Source: Arthrobotrys musiformis (taxonomy: Eukaryota; Ascomycota; Orbiliomycetes; Orbiliales; Orbiliaceae). Taken from it: a DNA stretch of 64,000 nucleotides. How positions within the stretch are numbered: position 1 is the first letter of the stretch; each line of letters opens with the position of its first letter. Below, piece after piece: positions 10,572-21,728 of this stretch. The notes below the pieces were generated by a model. It ran no database searches. It was not told the origin of the DNA and was given only the letters and a program-made list of their open reading frames with translations. The position numbers and the translations under genes were made by a program. The stretch covers positions 2,852,001-2,916,000 of the forward strand of contig JAVHJL010000007.1 in assembly GCA_036971715.1 (NCBI GenBank), in the 5' to 3' direction.

Positions 10572-11434
10572 TTCTCAGTTTTTAATTGAAGAGCTTCAAG
10601 GATTTTGTCAGATCTCGAGAGTGATCGAAGGCTTTGAAGAGAAGCTGATGTTCAAGGGGATGAGGCCAATCCCACGCCATATACTGGATATGCAAGTTGC
10701 AAATTGGCGCGGTGTTTAGGCTGGTGAGCAACAACAGATGGTGAATGCGTGGTAATCCAAAAGGAGGGGCTGAATCTTCTGCTCGAGGGCCAAGGAATAT
10801 TAGTCTTGTCTGCCTTATACGCATGCACTTACATATATCATGACAGATCGCTCACCTTCGATAGCTAGAAAAAATATAGATGACAGAGAATGTTTAATTG
10901 GCATCATACAGGCATAGCGCTAGCTGGCCAGGTGAGTGCGATCAAATTTAAATCTTGAAACTGCAGCTTCGGGGCCGCATAAGAACACTTAAGAAGATGC
11001 ACAGACGGATGTATTTATTTAGCTGTCACGCGCGGCCACTCTTTCTGCGATCTAAGTACGAGACCAGGCTCTCAGTTACATTGCAATTATCAGGTGGAGC
11101 TTGCTGGAACCGCAATACGGTGTTGGTTGGATAGCTCCTGGGTTCGAGGTTAGGTTGGATATCGATATATATATCTCTGTTGGAATTTTCGCTATGCATA
11201 TGCAGATGCGTGCGCATATACGCAGGTAATAAATAACACATAACATCGCTAAAACTATCCTAAGACCAGCCCCTCGACATCGCTTGCGACATCTAATTAG
11301 CACAGAATTATGACATATGCCAATGACACCCCACCGCCGCTTTGCAAAAGACACCAAGTCAACCAAACACCCGCAAACTCGATTTAGACGCCCGAGCCCA
11401 CCAAATGCTACAAAAACAATGTACAAACAAAAGT
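10572..11434. other. Intergenic region
   Basis: No supported gene; short frames only. An inverted copy of the dispersed repeat lies at 11026-11070. The right end is the 3' side of the HMCES-like gene. Confidence 0.45.
11026..11070 (-). repeat. Dispersed GGTCTCGTWCCCAGA repeat, subfamily A
   Basis: On the minus strand it reads CCTGGTCTCGTACTTAGATCG followed by CAGAAAGAGTGGCCGC. It aligns along ~40 bases with the copies at 1939 and 42915. Confidence 0.6.
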
Positions 11435-13166
11435 TTACACTTTTGAAAAGAAATTTGTTATGCTCTGAGTCCCCTTCTCTTTGTTCGCTGCGCCTCTTTT
11501 TAATTTCTTCGGGGTTATCACTCCTTTCTTCGGGTTGTTCGTTGTACTGTTGCTACTATAATACCTCTGTTGGTCCCTCTTCACCGGCGAAGGTGTTTTT
11601 ATTGGGGACGACATTGGTGGCTCAGTGTCATCTGACGATATTTCCGACAATTTACGTTTGGGGCCTGGGTGGAGGGGTGTCGTTGGGTTAGATTTGGTCG
11701 GGCTTTTTGAAGGAGAGGGAAGGACGGGGAGAGGTGTGCTGGAATCCGCTTCGTCTGGGTTCAATGTGAGGATGAGGTCGTCTTCCATAGGTGTATCAGA
11801 CTGTGTTTCTTCTACCGATTCATCTTCTTGTACCATATCCTCTTCCTTAAGATCCTCTTCTTTTATATATTCTTCTTCTTCTTTGAGATCCTCTTCTTTT
11901 ATATCCTCTTCTTTGATGTCCTCTTCCTTTATATCCTCTTGTTTTATGTCAGAATATGAATCTAATTCTGATAGTTTTTTGGGGTTCGTCCACGGCTTTT
12001 CTAGCGTTTTGAAAGGTTGCAAAGGCTTCCCGCCTTTCGAAAAGAAGTTTTTGATATTCGATTTATTATCTTCGCTATCCAGCGGGACAATGAAGCTCGG
12101 TGAGTTGTTTCCTACTTTTCCGACCTCTTTTCTGACCGGGTAGCACTCCAGACCTCGTTTTTCGAATGGCTGAAGAAGGTTCTGAAGGCCAGAGTCCCAA
12201 CTGCGGGAGGGGTTGAGCCACTCTTTCATCTGCGGCGAGTTGGGCTCGAATATTACTGGCATGCGGTCGTGAAGGAAGTTTAGTTGCTTTGAGGAGGAGG
12301 TGGTGATTATGGTATAAGTGTAGAGTTCTTCTGTCGAGTCTACTAGGGCGGTATCGATTAGACACTACGGACGAAGGAAACATTGGATTGGGAGGGCTAT
12401 CACCTTCGTATCTTACACAATCCCACAATCCAGCGATGTATAATAACTGCCCATCTGATCTTTTTGTGAAGTGCGGGACCCGGTCTTTGCCCTTCTTAAG
12501 CCATTCGAAGAAACCCTGCGCTATGACAATACATCGTTTCTTATTTTTCATAGATGTCCACATTCCCTTATTATCATATAGAGAGTCGTCGCGACAGTTT
12601 ATCGTTTTTAACATCGAAGAGTAGTCGGGATTTCGCTTCGTCCAAGACGGGACCAACCCCCATTTCATCGGTGATAAGACGTATTTAAGTTTCTTGCTGC
12701 TTGGCTTGTGTCGATTATTTGACCGCATAGTGGTGCTATTCGTTGTCGCTGTCGGTCTTGGAGCATCATTATCGCCACCATCGTGCGATTCGTCCATAGC
12801 CTCCCCTTCCACATTGTCTAATTCGCCCCCTTCAGCGACTGGGGCGTCGGGATTATTGTCCGCCGGGCCAGCATCGTCGCCGACAGCACGGTAGATGGGT
12901 TCATAGTATCCCGGTGCAACATTGTAGGACTGTCTGACTCTGTCAACGTCCAGTTCGTCTTCGTCAATTTCAAGGCCGGCATCGTGGAGGGCGTTTCGGA
13001 TTTCGCGACGGCCCTGTGAGTGTCGGTTGTGATTAGCGACCAAATCGAGATCTGACTATACCCCAATTGCGATTGCGCCGAAGCCAAGGGGGACAGGTAC
13101 GAGGCAAGGAGGGGTAGCGAATATGCAAGAAATACTTACCAAGGCCATTGCATATCGTCCACACAT
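11435..13166 (-). CDS. HMCES: SRAP-domain abasic-site DNA-protein crosslink protein (HMCES/YedK family)
   Basis: Three exons: 13140-13166, 12404-13013 and 11435-12342, total 514 residues; joins are in phases 0 and 1. Exon 1 encodes only MCGRYAMAL, which places Cys2, the SRAP nucleophile that forms the thiazolidine link to abasic sites in single-stranded DNA after Met removal. Other family residues are visible: Asn in TINCRDD, Glu in GFFEW and His in LHDRMPVIFEP. The chain is longer than bacterial YedK because of an acidic insert near residue 70-110 and a C-terminal tail. The tail holds repeated KEED units (about 11836-11945), basic NLS-like clusters and two I.NFFSK motifs (~305-315 and 505-514) that resemble PCNA-interacting peptides. 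Role: shielding abasic sites at replication forks in the nucleus. Divergent with the Mgr3 gene, with a ~440 bp shared upstream region. Confidence 0.9.
11836..11945 (-). repeat. Coding tandem repeat, (D/L)KEED units
   Basis: Imperfect 15-bp units on the minus strand encode repeated IKEED/LKEED within the HMCES C-terminal tail, followed by similar units. This acidic, low-complexity spacer is likely variable in length between strains. Confidence 0.7.
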
Positions 13167-13603
13167 TATGAAGAGCCGATGGATTTCGCCAAGTTGTCTG
13201 TGTAATCTGCGGTTTTATGTTAGAAGATTGTCGAATGGTTGAAGTGTGCATGATGACCGATGGATGAGTCGACAGTTTCCTGCGCCCAGCAGGATTCCCG
13301 CGTTTTGCGATGATGGCGCGTCTGTGCGACGGACCTCCGGGAACATCCCGGTTACCAAATTGGGACAACCTGGTGGTCCGGCGGGAGGCTCTCGGCACCG
13401 GGGCCAATGACGTCGGGAACCGCCCCGCTTAAATTTATTTTTGGCTCTGCGGTAAAGCCATTCCTCAAGGCCTCGTCTCGACATCCCACTGCTCGCCCAC
13501 CAGTGCTAAGCCGACATGCGCCGACACTGATAGCATCACCATTACTCCAGATCGTGGAGCCCAGAAGACAAGTTTCGGCTTCTAAAGTGAAGTCTTATAC
13601 ACA
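13167..13603. promoter_or_regulatory. Divergent upstream region, HMCES / MGR3
   Basis: 437 bp between two divergent starts, more GC-rich than the surrounding intergenic DNA. It must contain both promoters. No specific operator recognised. Confidence 0.5.
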
Positions 13604-15194
13604 ATGACGACAATAAGCCTCACACGCTCGATAGCGCTGGCCGCTCGGAACCATCCCTCGAGAAACCTACGTTGTATCTGCGGAAATCCATTGGCCATAA
13701 CCTCCAGAACCCAGTGGGTCCGAGATTCCATAATAAAAGCCCCGTCACCACGAAGACTACATACCTCCCCCCTCCTCCAATCATTGCCGAAGCAAAAACG
13801 GTCCGCCAATCCCCACGTCCCCATCGACCGTTTCCAAAGCGGTAAACCAAGGTCTTATAATCTCCTAAAAGTCCAGACTTACCGCGAAGCCTATCATGAC
13901 AACCCCAAACAATTCATTTTCGCCATGTTCATGGGCGTCGTTACATTGGGCTTATTAGGCGTCGCAGTGCAAGCTGGATACCATACCCTTATTAAACCAT
14001 TACATAACTATCCCGAAGATGTCGCAAAATTCATCCGGCGGGCAATATTTTACGAAAGTAAAATGGATATCAAGGAGTGCATGAAGAACTATCAACGGGC
14101 TATTACTGCGGCTGAGATGTTGAGTATGGATCCGTTGAGCGACGAAGTTACGGGACTTAAAATTATGTATGCTGGGGTGGCAGAGAAGTGTCATGCATAC
14201 GATAAGGGTGTTGAATGGCTTGAGAGGTTGAGATTCGAGATGTTGACGTTAATGGAGGAGAGGAAAGAGGAATTGGGGACTGTTGGGTGGTTGAAGGTTA
14301 TGAAGCGGGTAATCGGGATTTCCGTGAAGATTGGAGATTTGCAAGTCTTGGACAAAGATGATGCGAATGCGGAGAAGACCTATGAGTGGAGTATCAAGGA
14401 AGCGATAAAGGTCATGGGCGTGCAGAGCCGGTTAAGTGAAGATGAAGAAAAGCCGTGGACGATGCTAGAGATCGCGGCGATTTTTGAAAGTGAGAACCCC
14501 AAAACGAAGTGGTAAAATAAAGAAGGATATTCCTAATTTCAGTGGTAATAGATATGGCTTCTTTCTACGAGCGGACAAACAAATTTGACTATGCGACGAC
14601 TCTATACCTCCAAGCCGCCAATCTATTCCGTCCGCCATCATGCCACAGCGTTATTCTATGTTTGTCCCCGCCTATCACGATAATCTTTGGTTTATGAAAC
14701 AGCGGTCTAACACGAATATTCTAGTAAATAATGTCGGTGCCTGCAATATGCAACGTCGTCTCCCATCTGGCGAACCGATGGACCGGGAAACCCAACTTGA
14801 GTCTGCAAAGAAGTGGATGGAAAAGGCAATAGATATCTCGAAGAGCATCAAGCCTCCCGAAAGGACGGAGGAGTGCGACCATGGCTGCGTCGTAGCCCTC
14901 CACAATATTGGAGAAGTCGAGGAGCAGCTAGGCAAGATGGATGAAGCCATGACTAAATTCCAAGAAGCACAGAGTTTGGCATTCGCGGTTGGGTTCACAG
15001 AGGCATACCAGAATGCAGGCTTTGCCCAGGAAAGGATAAAGGCTAAGCAAGCGGGAACATATGAGAGTCCACAAGACAGGAGAAAGAGGGAGGAAGAAGA
15101 ACAGCGAAAGATAGACGAGGCCAGGACAGGAGGTCTGCCGCCACTAACGCTCAGCAAGATTGGCCCAGGTTCTAAGAAACGGGACCGCGACTAA
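13604..15194 (+). CDS. MGR3: Mgr3-like mitochondrial TPR protein (i-AAA protease adaptor)
   Basis: Three exons: 13604-14489, 14543-14659 and 14725-15194, total 490 residues. The first join gives AAIFE-MVIDMASFY and the second SVIL-LNNVGACN; both continue the repeat pattern in phase 1. The N-terminus is basic and lacks acids (MTTISLTRSIALAARNHPSR), as a mitochondrial presequence should. One membrane segment follows near residues 103-127 (FIFAMFMGVVTLGLLGVAV). The rest is helical TPR-type sequence (YQRAITAAEML, YLQAANLF, ALHNIGEVEEQLGKMDEAM). This matches the Mgr3 family, which in yeast recruits substrates to the Yme1 i-AAA protease in the inner membrane. The second intron has a weak GTTTGT donor. 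The C-terminus ends in a charged, disordered tail. Confidence 0.78.
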
Positions 15195-16205
15195 GGAGCG
15201 AGGGGGGGGCTCGCCGTGTATAAATTACGCGATTGTAAGATACTGTAATATATAGTCTCGTTCCCAGATATACCTAGGTAACAACCGAGGCATCCGCACA
15301 ACTTACAACCCTGATAGATAAGCGCACACACGATCAACATTAGTCAAAGAATGATTACATATACACTTCACGATCATCCGGATTGAGGAAAATATATAGC
15401 GCAAGCCGTTTTGCAATCGTATGGCGCTACATGTGATCCCCATGGGTCTCATCGCCGATTAATCAACAATAATTTCATGATATATCGATATCCCCAACAA
15501 TTGCAAGTTGAGGAGTCTGGTGACGAGACGAATGTCGATACCGATAGTGTAATATAATATGTAAATTGTTGAATGAAGATCTGCGGACGCTCTATATATA
15601 TGACTACCTAGATACACTGCTCCTATAGCCATGCGGAGTAAAGCAACCACATATTATATGAATATATAGCATCACGAGCAAAATCAATTGTGAAGAAGAT
15701 CTGTCGTAAAGCGATCTCCGTAGTAAGTCATCCGCATAGGGCCTTATGAGGGAGTCGGCCATCCCAGTCCATCTTTGACCGGTTCGGCTCCAAGTACTTC
15801 CTCAACAATTATCACGATCGTCCTATCTACATGCCTATCAACCACTATATTGCGGTAGATTTATGAGTCTTACATAGTAGGTACGGGGTATAAAAAGCCC
15901 CCCTCCCAACCCCTGCCCCCGGATTTTTTCTTCCTCTTTCTTTATTTTCCTCTCCTCCTTAGATACAAACCTATTGCCGTCTATAGTTAAACTATACTGC
16001 ATAAGTTTGAAGCTTAACATCAATCGAAATCATCTTATAGTATATCATACTACTAGGTAAGTACAAATATATAGTTCTTCAATTGCGACTTCCATAGCAT
16101 AGCATTATACAATAGCTGGTCTACATAGACACTATAGTTTTGGTTCATAGTTAAGTTAAACCGTACTAACAGCTACGTTGTTAAGATTTCTAGAACACCG
16201 CACAA
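15195..16205. other. Intergenic region
   Basis: AT-rich with no supported gene. A subfamily B copy of the dispersed repeat lies at 15253-15284. A pyrimidine-rich block at ~15920-15960 lies ~250 bp upstream of the next start. Confidence 0.5.
15253..15284 (+). repeat. Dispersed repeat, subfamily B
   Basis: Reads AGTCTCGTTCCCAGATATAC then CTAGGTAACA. It shares both halves with the copy at 26107-26134. Confidence 0.55.
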
Positions 16206-17297
16206 ATGTCGGAACTAGATACGAACACACCTGACCTGGGCTTTACCCTAAGAGTCTTTGACGATCAGCCTTTCGGAGCTTTCACCTGGGAAACCATCTC
16301 TTCAACTGTGCCCCAGAATCCCACCGGAATGATCTCCGCCAGCGATCTCGAGAATGAAACTGAGACCGAGGATGATCTTAGGGGCGATTACAACGAACCG
16401 GATCTATTTCATGAGCAGCCCCAACAATCTCATGAAGGATCGCCTGAGAATAGCCCCCAGCCCAAGCAAAACCTCGTGGAAGAAGATCCGGACACCCGAA
16501 ACCCCGTCGAACCTGCTCAATCTGAACCAAAGAGCAACGGGTTGGAAGTCCTTTTCCAAATGGCACGCGATCTGGAGTCCGCCTATGCATCTGGGATGTA
16601 CGAAAGGAAATATGTGGCTTTGGAAACCGCCATGGGTCGTCTCAGTGCCTTATTGAGATCCACCGATCCTAATGGCTCGATCCAAGCTATATATGAGAGG
16701 GTACTTAATACCTACAAAAATCGCATGACGGCCGGGAATCATGATGAACCGAAGATCATGCAAGATTTGGCTTGGGGCTCAGAGGTCTATTTCACCGACG
16801 CACAGATCCGTTTTCTCGAGCAAGGGATCCCGCAGGTCGTCTCCGAGGCTACGGAACTTTCAGGGGAGATCTGCGCAGATTGCGATCGTCTGACCGACCA
16901 GCTAATCGGAGCCGCGTCGGTATATCGAAGTTTCGTAGCCACTCTCGACAATTACCTCGAGGACGAAAACGTTCGACGGCTCCCCGCCGGTTTATTGCTT
17001 TTGAAGGATAAGATGGTCGCTAAAGAGCGTCAGATCGATCTGGATATACGCAGGGCTCGTTCCATCAAGTCTCCGGGGTTAATAAATGCCCAAGAAGAGG
17101 TCATGAAGATCGCCCAGTATCATTCCGGAATCGTGGCCCTCGGTGAAGAATACAAGGGCTGGGAGAGAAGGACGCGTTGGGAGGCCCATCAAGCGGGGAT
17201 TTCAATGTCACCAACGGATAGATACTGGGTAAACCTGAAGTTCGCGTCTGCAGGAGTGAGCGGGATCCTAGACCACCCAAGTCTCTCGGGGTGCTAG
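16206..17297 (+). CDS. Hypothetical protein, 363 residues
   Basis: Single-exon frame starting MSELDTNTPDLGFTLRVFDD in a good fungal start context (CACAAATGTCG). The first ~115 residues are acidic and Pro/Gln/Ser-rich, probably disordered. From ~residue 115 (LEVLFQMARDLESAY) to the end it is predicted largely helical, with long amphipathic stretches (ALETAMGRLSALL, ILDHPSL at the C-terminus). No signal peptide, membrane segment or catalytic motif seen. Codon use is balanced and the frame is long and uninterrupted, so it is a real gene. I do not recognise the family. Confidence 0.7.
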   Translation: MSELDTNTPDLGFTLRVFDDQPFGAFTWETISSTVPQNPTGMISASDLENETETEDDLRGDYNEPDLFHEQPQQSHEGSPENSPQPKQNLVEEDPDTRNPVEPAQSEPKSNGLEVLFQMARDLESAYASGMYERKYVALETAMGRLSALLRSTDPNGSIQAIYERVLNTYKNRMTAGNHDEPKIMQDLAWGSEVYFTDAQIRFLEQGIPQVVSEATELSGEICADCDRLTDQLIGAASVYRSFVATLDNYLEDENVRRLPAGLLLLKDKMVAKERQIDLDIRRARSIKSPGLINAQEEVMKIAQYHSGIVALGEEYKGWERRTRWEAHQAGISMSPTDRYWVNLKFASAGVSGILDHPSLSGC

Positions 17298-18078
17298 TTG
17301 GTATAGAGTGGTGTCAATTATTGACAGGTTTCATTAACAGATCGACGAAAAGCTCGAGACTGTGCGGACGGGTTTAGCGGCGTTTTCCAAACTTGTCTCT
17401 TGATTGTGTGATTGATTGTTAGGCCTAATAGCCCGTACGGAGAGCAGAAAGTGTAATAAAAATAAATAAATAAATAAAAATAATAAAATAATAAAACAAA
17501 ATTTAAAAAATTGTTAGTCCTCTGGCTCCTTTCTCGTAGAGCTTAGTCGTAGTATCAAAATTGGAGAGTGTCGCACGTCGTGCCCGCGCCCGTCCGTGCA
17601 TAAAGCTGAAAAGTAATAGGGAACTGTGAATCAGAATTCTAGAACTAGCTTATTCGAATTTGAAGCTAAGAATAAATCATTAGTATTGTAGCTCTAGCTG
17701 GGTAGGAAGTCCATACCTAGGTAGGTAAGTAAGCTCTGAGCAGTGTAATAGGTAATTTTATTCCATTCTATTTCACGAAGCGGGTGTATGTATACGTATA
17801 CAGTGCGGAGCGAGGGGATAGTCTCGAGGCAGAGGCCAGGTGTTGAGAAATGTTGTATATTTAAAATGGTCGTAGATGTGGCTAATGTCTATGTGGCGCA
17901 GTAAATGGCTCCAGGTGTGGCGGGTGATAGAAATGTTCGGCATCGCGACTTCTGCCAAACAAACCACCATCATCTTTCCAACAATCCCACGGTCAGCTCC
18001 ACAAAACGACTTCACACCTGTCGCACGGCCCGCTGGTCCTATCCTCGGCCACGAGCGGCCTCATATCCACCGAGCACA
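17298..18078. other. Intergenic region with A/T simple repeat
   Basis: An (AAAT)n/(AAT)n tract at ~17458-17510 is followed by unstructured DNA and the U1-C promoter. No other gene supported. Confidence 0.5.
17458..17510. repeat. AAAT/AAT microsatellite
   Basis: Uninterrupted A-rich tract built of AAAT and AAT units, 3' of the gene at 16206-17297. It may serve as part of its 3' end region. Confidence 0.7.
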
Positions 18079-19191
18079 ATGCCGAAATATAAGTCCCCCT
18101 TCCTGATACCCCCCTGTCTAGGTTTACACTGGTACTGACTTCCCCATTACTCTTCTGTAGGTTCCCAAACCATCGCCACCATCACCCTACAATCTATACT
18201 CGAAAGCGCGTCCTGCAAAAACCCGCTAGATGAGCCCTCCCCTTCAGCAAGCATAAAATATCTAATACAAAAGTGAATCTGCTTGTTTTCTTTGCGTCGC
18301 ACGTATTTTATAGGTGACTATTGCGACGTGTACCTGACACACGACTCAATCAGCGTTCGGAAAGCACACAATAACGGGCGAAACCATATTCGAAATGTCG
18401 TCGAATACTACCAACGTACGATACTCCTTCATGTTGCCACCGCAGCCCCCGAATACAATTACAGAAAGGATGGAGCTAACGGGTTTTACAATTCAGAGAT
18501 CGGACAGGAACGAGCCCAGTCGGTGATTGATACAATTACTAATTCGTACGCCGCTGAAGGCCATGCGCTGCCGTTCCCTGGAATGCCTGGTATGCCCGGC
18601 TTCCCCGGTGGCCCACCACCACCAGGTGGGCTGCCAGCTGGCATGCCACCGCCGCCGTTCGGATTTCCAGGTAAGTCGCCAGATCGAAAGCTGTAGGTTA
18701 GAGGTTTAGACTGCTGATTCATGTGTTATAGGTGCCACAGGAATGCCACCACCACCTGGAGGATTCCCTGGTGGTTTACCGCCTCGTAAGTCGCGTGTCT
18801 CCGAAAACAATTGTGGGGAACTCTAGCTAACCATTTGATAGCTGGAGGACGAGGTATGCCTCTTCCACTGCCACTGCCTGGCCAGCCTGGCGCACCCCCT
18901 CTTCCTCTTCCAGGAATGCCTGGCGCACCACCATTCCCACCAAATTTCCCATTACCGTCAAATCTCCCTGGAGGTATGCCACCGTTAGGTCCCAACGGCA
19001 TGCCGCTACCAATCCCCCCGCCAGGTAGTCTGCCAGCAGGCATGATCCCGCCGCCCGGCTTCCATGGCGGCCCTCCCCCACCAGGTGGAATCAATCCGCC
19101 TCCGGGTCTTGGTATGCCGCTGTCAGCTGATCCGCGACAAATCCCTCCTCAACAACAGCAACTCAGCGGGTTTGGAAACCCACCAAGCTAG
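18079..19191 (+). CDS. YHC1: U1 small nuclear ribonucleoprotein C (U1-C), first exon junction unclear
   Basis: Exons 18314-18415, 18497-18670, 18732-18785 and 18842-19191 join cleanly. They give DYCDVYLTHDSISVRKAHNN, then EYYQQIGQERAQSVID and ITNSYAAEG, then a Pro/Gly/Met-rich tail, which is the U1-C pattern. U1-C is the zinc-finger subunit of U1 snRNP that stabilises U1 pairing with 5' splice sites. The expected first exon is ATGCCGAAATAT (MPKY) at 18079, but what follows (AAGTCCCC) does not provide the first zinc Cys or a canonical donor in the phase needed by GT-GAC-TAT at 18314. The C-terminal frame meets TAG at 19189-19191, yet stays open in the same frame to 19575 with similar Pro-rich, then Ser/Gly-rich sequence. 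This could be an assembly error, an unusual splice, or a decaying copy. Confidence 0.75.
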
Positions 19192-19575
19192 GCGCCTGGT
19201 GGATACCCTGTACCAGCAAATACGCACTCTATTCCGCCCCCTCCTCCCCCTCCTCCTTCTCTCCCCCAAGTTCAGCCTCATAACCAGCCCGTAAATCCCC
19301 AGCCGCTGTCACCTCCGAGTTTGGTTCCGCAGTTGACGGGGAGCACGTCGACGGGTTCGGGCGGGAGTTCGGTGCTCGGTGGGAGTTGGAGTAGGATTGA
19401 GAGCACGGACACAGAGTCTATTGCGTGGTCTAGCAGCGGAAGTACAGTTGGAGTCTCACTGCGGCAGAAAAACCAAAAACAGAGGCACAAGCTATCTGGT
19501 CTAGGGCAAAATAGTCGGAGTTCGCCGCGAGTCGAGAAACAGGGAAGAGGTAGTGGTGGTGTCAGGAGGGGATGA
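19192..19575 (+). other. In-frame Pro/Ser-rich continuation after the U1-C stop
   Basis: 128 codons directly after the U1-C TAG, in the same frame and of similar composition (PGGYPVPANTHSIPPPPPPPP, later SGSTVGVSLRQK). Either the true C-terminus extended through here before a nonsense change, or an unrecognised intron removes the stop, or it is 3' UTR. Confidence 0.4.
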
Positions 19576-21374
19576 GAACCGATTTTGCGCCTCTTCGAAT
19601 CACCTTTTTTTTTCTCTTTCATCATAGTCTAATCTCTTCACCCGCATTACCCGCTTTCATTGCATAGCACCCTCTCCCCTAAAAGAACTTGATAGTGTTT
19701 ATACAACAATAATGGTGTCTTCCTTTTTCTTTTCCTTTACATCTCAAGTCTGGTCTTTGTTTTAGGGGTTTTTGTTTTCCTTATTCTGTTCCTTGAGGGT
19801 TTTTATTACGGTATTCATGGGACTTGTATTATTATCACCCGCAGACTCGGGTTATTTTCTAGAGCTCAAAAAGAATCATAGCATCCTCCTTGCATAACTT
19901 ACCGTAGAACTCTCGCCTTCTCTAGCAAAATTCCTCAAGTCACCTGTTTTTTGATCGGAAAGTCTTGCCATGATACTACCCCAGCTCGGCTGCTGAAACG
20001 GAACATACATGTGCCACCTGCGAAAAATCAGCTATCAGGCTTAATAAGTCCATTTACCCGCGAGCTCAAGCCAGCCGTCAACCGCCATAATTTCCTTACA
20101 CATATATAGTGGCAAAACAAGAAATCTCATATACATCCAGGCGAGTAGAAATGCTCGTGAGTGCTTGCTATACCGACTGAGGGAAGAACTAACCGATGGA
20201 AGAAGCTGTTGTGCCAGGGGTCTTTACGTAAACATCCTTTCTGATAGACCCATATGAGTTCGATTACTACACTAGTCTATTATGACACCCTTCTATCGGC
20301 GAATTAAATTACTAAGATTAAAACCCCAGATAGCTAGTCATTAACTTAAGAATTGGTCAATGCCCCTCCCCTGCAGCTAGTACTAAAACTAGGTGGATGG
20401 GAAGGGTTGCCAACAGCATATTTCGGAAGTAAGGCCCCGGAAATCTCGCTTTCCCCAGCTTTTCCTGTGACTTTCCGCCTCCGCCTCAGCTGTGTACATG
20501 CATATAGATCATCCGTAAACTCCACAATAGGCCCTAGTATTTGCTGGAACGTGCCCTAATACCCTGGATGCATATATGCAATTCCGCTTCACGAAGAAGC
20601 CGAGAGGACCTAGGAAGCGAGCCAAGAACCCGGAAATTCCGAGATCTGCTTCGTACGGGGCACCGATGTGGTTAGATTCTGTTTCTCTATAGGTTATTTT
20701 ATGTAAAGATCATGATACTCTGGGTATATTCCCAGGTACTTATGCATATCATTATTTACCGCCCTTTTCGTTGTAGCATGATATACTCTGTACCCATGTA
20801 CATATGTTTCGGTGTTTCGATCAGTGTAACTATAGCTAGCTATGGATATGGTATTAGTGGCGTCCGGAAAATGTTGCGCATGTTAATTAATGTTGACAGA
20901 ACATGTCATGATTCAGACCACTGTCTCTTTTGTTTCTTGCCTTTCGAATAGTCTCGGCGCTGCTGTTGAGGAAAGACTGGTGATTGGTTTATTGGATTCA
21001 AGAATCGTACGGTCGTGTGAGTGTGATGTCATAGAGAAGAATGAATCGGCCCGCCTCGCCGTGGGATGAATGAATGCATTCCCATGGTTCGCGGTCGCTT
21101 GGGAGGGATCATAGCTCTCGTACGGGCTGCCGTGTGAATAGTGGACATTGAAGCTGGCTTTAATGATAGTATTGAAGATATACACCCCATTCGAGGCGTC
21201 AACCAGGGGGGGTTCTGGAAAAGTATAAAAGGGACGATGATGGTATCTCGAGGGTAGATTGTGCAATCGACATCGACATCTAAACAACAGTTCCTCATTC
21301 GTCAGTTTTACAATACTACACCCTATCTCTAAATATATATCTTTCTTAAGATCCTCCAACCCTCATATATCAAA
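19576..21374. other. Gene-free stretch
   Basis: About 1.8 kb. The first part is T-rich (3' end of U1-C); the rest is AT-rich spacer with only chance frames. A 149-codon minus-strand frame (20913-21359) overlaps the promoter of the next gene and looks like noise. TATAAAAGG at ~21224 is a good TATA box for the gene starting at 21375. Confidence 0.5.
21222..21232 (+). promoter_or_regulatory. TATA box of the Cys-rich peptide gene
   Basis: GTATAAAAGGG lies ~150 bp upstream of the start at 21375, suggesting a strong regulated promoter with a 5' leader of about 100 nt. Confidence 0.55.
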
Positions 21375-21728
21375 ATGAAGTTCTTCGCCATCCTCGCCCT
21401 CGCTGTCCTCCCAGCTGTCTTCGCATCTCCAGTTAACGAGATCCCAGCCACCCTCGAGAGTATGTAGCCCATAATACCACGTGCAAATAGCCTCTCAGAT
21501 TGAGTTCTTCGCTCGTGGAACTTCTGCTAACGGAATATGAAATTACTAGAGCGAGCCTGCAACGCCAACGCCTACAGCGCCTGCTCCAGCGGATGCCCCA
21601 GTATCGCCAGCGCAGCTTGCAAGACCGCATGCGCTAAGGCCACCAGCCCCAGCTGCGAAGCACAATGCTACACCGCCAGACTCAACTCTTGCAGGAACTG
21701 CTGCAATAACAACTGCACTCGTTGTTAA
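21375..21728 (+). CDS. Secreted 12-cysteine peptide with Kex2 site
   Basis: Two exons, 21375-21459 and 21550-21728, total 87 residues. The intron (GTATGT...ACTAG) splits the Lys codon of the processing site, so only the spliced message encodes LEKR. The signal peptide is MKFFAILALAVLPAVFA, the short propeptide SPVNEIPATLEKR, and the mature peptide ~57 residues starting ACNANAYSAC. It has twelve Cys, mostly as C-x3-C pairs (CSSGC, CKTAC, CEAQC, CNNNC) plus CRNC and CTRC. C-x3-C pairs on successive turns suggest a disulfide-stapled helical bundle rather than a defensin fold. This resembles abundant secreted Cys-rich peptides of fungi. Role unknown; antimicrobial or effector function is inference. 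Confidence 0.78.

Noticed and set aside
20913..21359. 148-residue minus-strand frame
   Set aside because: Lies over the TATA box and leader of the gene at 21375, with composition like non-coding DNA.
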